NCBI GenBank assembly: GCA_963643165.1
Contig: CAVIJD010000008.1
Span: 1-64,000, forward strand
Length of the DNA stretch: 64,000 nt
Source: F23-D06 sp963643165
GTDB taxonomy: Bacteria; Bacteroidota; Bacteroidia; Bacteroidales; WCHB1-69
Direction of reading: 5' to 3'
Shown here piece by piece: positions 62,476-64,000 of this stretch (position 1 is the stretch's first letter; each line of letters begins with the position of its first letter). A model generated the notes under the pieces. The model was not told the DNA's origin. It was given only the letters and a program-made list of their open reading frames with translations, and ran no database searches. The position numbers were made by a program, and so were the translations under genes.

Positions 62476-64000
62476 ATGGAAAATTTCAAGTATTCTGACG
62501 AGATGAACTACGCGATGGAAGAGGCCAGCAGAATCGCCGCTTACTATCGTTCCCCCTATATCGGCATCGAACACATCATGGTGGCCATCTTGCGTTATCC
62601 GAACGAAAGCACCACCAAAAACCTGTTCGGCATATTCCGCATCGACAATGACGCATTCCGGACCAAACTCGAGAGCATCATTGACTCAGCCGAAAACAAG
62701 ACAGACACCCCTCCCGAAAAACTAAACTTCAACACACAGACCACCAACATCATACGATTGTCCTCGCTCATGTCGAAGGAATTCAGGAGTCCGGTCATCG
62801 AATCCTACCACTTCATCTTGGCCATTCTCCGTGACGGGCGCAGCGACAGTTCGAACATCGTCAAGGCGTACCTCATCCGTTATGGTGTCTCCTACACCAC
62901 GTTCCTCAACGAGACAAAGAAAGAGTTGAACATGGAATCGGGGCGCACGGAGGCCATCTTCTCCTCGAATGACGAAGAAGACGAAGAGGACGACCGTCGA
63001 TTCTCGGCCCGAGCCGGCAGAGAGGGCAGCAGAGGGTCAGCCACCCCGATGTTGGACAGTTTCGGCAAAGACCTCACCAAACTGGCGGCGGAGAACAAAC
63101 TCGACCCGGTTGTCGGGCGGCAGAAAGAGCTTGAGCGCATAGCCCAGATCCTGAGCCGGCGCAAGAAGAACAACCCTGTCCTTATCGGCGAGCCCGGCGT
63201 GGGAAAATCAGCCGTGGCGGAGGGACTGGCCATCAACATCGTGCAAGGGCACGTCTCCCGCACGTTGTTGCACAAACGTATCGTAGGCCTTGACATGGCG
63301 TCGCTGGTGGCCGGCACCAAATACCGGGGGCAATTTGAGGAGCGTGTAAAGACCCTGCTGACCGAGATTGAGAAGAACCCCAACATCATCCTCTTCATTG
63401 ACGAATTGCACACGATGGTCGGGGCGGGCAACTCACCCGGCAGCATGGACGCGTCCAACTTGTTCAAGCCCGCCCTCGCGCGCGGCGAGATGCAGTGCAT
63501 CGGCGCCACCACCCTCGACGAATACCGCGAATACATCGAAAAGGACGGGGCCTTGGAACGCCGTTTCCAGAAAATCATCCTCGAGCCCACCACCCCGGAA
63601 GAGACCGTCGAGATCCTGAACAACATCAAAGACAAATACGAAGAACACCATCTCGTGAAATACAGCGACGAGGCCATCAAAGCCTGCGTGTCACTGTCAA
63701 ACCGCTATATCACAGACCGTTGCTTCCCCGACAAGGCCATCGACACCCTTGACGAGGCGGGTGCCCGTGTCCACATCCAGAACATACACATCCCTGACGA
63801 ACTGCTGCAGGTAGAGAAAGAGATCGCCGACTTTGAGAAATTGAAAATGGAGGCCATCAAGAGCCAGCAATACAATGCCGCCGCAGGCTACCGCGACGAG
63901 ATCAAGAAACTGGAACAGACACAGGAAAACATCAAGAAAGAATGGGAGAAAGAGGCGGACATGCAGCGTCCCACAGTCACCGAAGACACCGTGGCCGAAG
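62476..64000 (+). CDS. ClpB/ClpC-type ATP-dependent AAA+ unfoldase, N-terminal part
   Basis: An open frame starts at ATG 62476 and runs off the right edge (508 codons seen). The Clp-N repeat region (MNYAMEEASRIAAYYRSPYI) covers about residues 1-150. An acidic linker follows (SSNDEEDEEDDRR), then the first AAA+ module with DPVVGRQKELERIAQILSRR, Walker A GEPGVGKSA, Walker B IILFIDELHTMVGAG and IGATTLDEYREYIEKDGALE. A UVR-like helical segment (SQQYNAAAGYRDEIKKLEQT) lies at the end of the visible part, which favours ClpC over ClpB. The second AAA+ module lies outside the window. Confidence 0.9.
   Translation, partial: MENFKYSDEMNYAMEEASRIAAYYRSPYIGIEHIMVAILRYPNESTTKNLFGIFRIDNDAFRTKLESIIDSAENKTDTPPEKLNFNTQTTNIIRLSSLMSKEFRSPVIESYHFILAILRDGRSDSSNIVKAYLIRYGVSYTTFLNETKKELNMESGRTEAIFSSNDEEDEEDDRRFSARAGREGSRGSATPMLDSFGKDLTKLAAENKLDPVVGRQKELERIAQILSRRKKNNPVLIGEPGVGKSAVAEGLAINIVQGHVSRTLLHKRIVGLDMASLVAGTKYRGQFEERVKTLLTEIEKNPNIILFIDELHTMVGAGNSPGSMDASNLFKPALARGEMQCIGATTLDEYREYIEKDGALERRFQKIILEPTTPEETVEILNNIKDKYEEHHLVKYSDEAIKACVSLSNRYITDRCFPDKAIDTLDEAGARVHIQNIHIPDELLQVEKEIADFEKLKMEAIKSQQYNAAAGYRDEIKKLEQTQENIKKEWEKEADMQRPTVTEDTVAE

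Overview
The window looks like chromosomal DNA of a Bacteroidota member, most likely an uncultured Bacteroidales. Four things point there: repeated TAnnTTTG -7 promoter elements, type IX secretion sorting domains of the CHU_C (type B) kind, the Omp28/DUF6029 outer-membrane pair, and lipoproteins and beta-barrels typical of the phylum. Housekeeping genes are fairly GC-rich. Several inserts (the 26-32 kb operon, the 47.4-50.5 kb locus, and a decayed gene pair at 13.7-14.8 kb) are visibly AT-richer and look acquired. I recognised no tRNA, rRNA or CRISPR array.

Layout. 0.4-13.7 kb: three co-directional secreted or outer-membrane proteins (barrel, 3011-residue giant, Fn3 protein). 13.7-14.8 kb: a decayed AAA ATPase/HNH defence pair, minus strand. 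14.9-16.4 kb: pepD, with a strong terminator. 16.5-22.3 kb: two DUF3857/transglutaminase-like proteins and a glycogen branching enzyme. 22.4-25.3 kb: a calcium P-type ATPase. 26.3-31.8 kb: a five-gene minus-strand operon built round a GTPase-like protein, with a 4-TM protein, two coiled-coil single-TM proteins and a retropepsin-like lipoprotein; this is the best candidate for an undescribed system. 32.3-38.8 kb: a His-rich protein and a metal RND efflux tripartite set. 38.9-43.1 kb: histidine kinase, MoxR ATPase, SurA-like PPIase and rpmH. 43.3-46.8 kb: a CAP-domain protein and an RluD-like pseudouridine synthase. 47.4-50.5 kb: a radical-SAM RiPP locus with a 39-residue Cys-containing precursor. 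50.6-57.3 kb: a seven-gene minus operon (tsaC, coaD, two thioredoxin-fold proteins, DUF6029, Omp28, 2-hydroxyacid dehydrogenase). 57.35-62.3 kb: yqeY, lpxB and two CHU_C proteins. 62.5 kb to the end: a ClpB/ClpC-type ATPase cut by the window edge.

How the parts fit. The RiPP locus appears complete for peptide modification: precursor, an intercistronic hairpin that may attenuate transcription, a rSAM-SPASM maturase with a PqqD-like N-terminus, a small membrane protein and an amidohydrolase. The genes after the precursor are coupled by TAATG overlaps. The GTPase operon links a cytosolic nucleotide switch to periplasmic FISUMP, Ig-like and protease domains through coiled coils and membrane helices. 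The His-rich/RND genes form an envelope metal-efflux operon. Gene-free stretches carry a family of short modular repeats (hairpin module CCTCGAAGAGG plus fixed companion modules), one copy being an exact inverted match over 37 bases across almost 47 kb.
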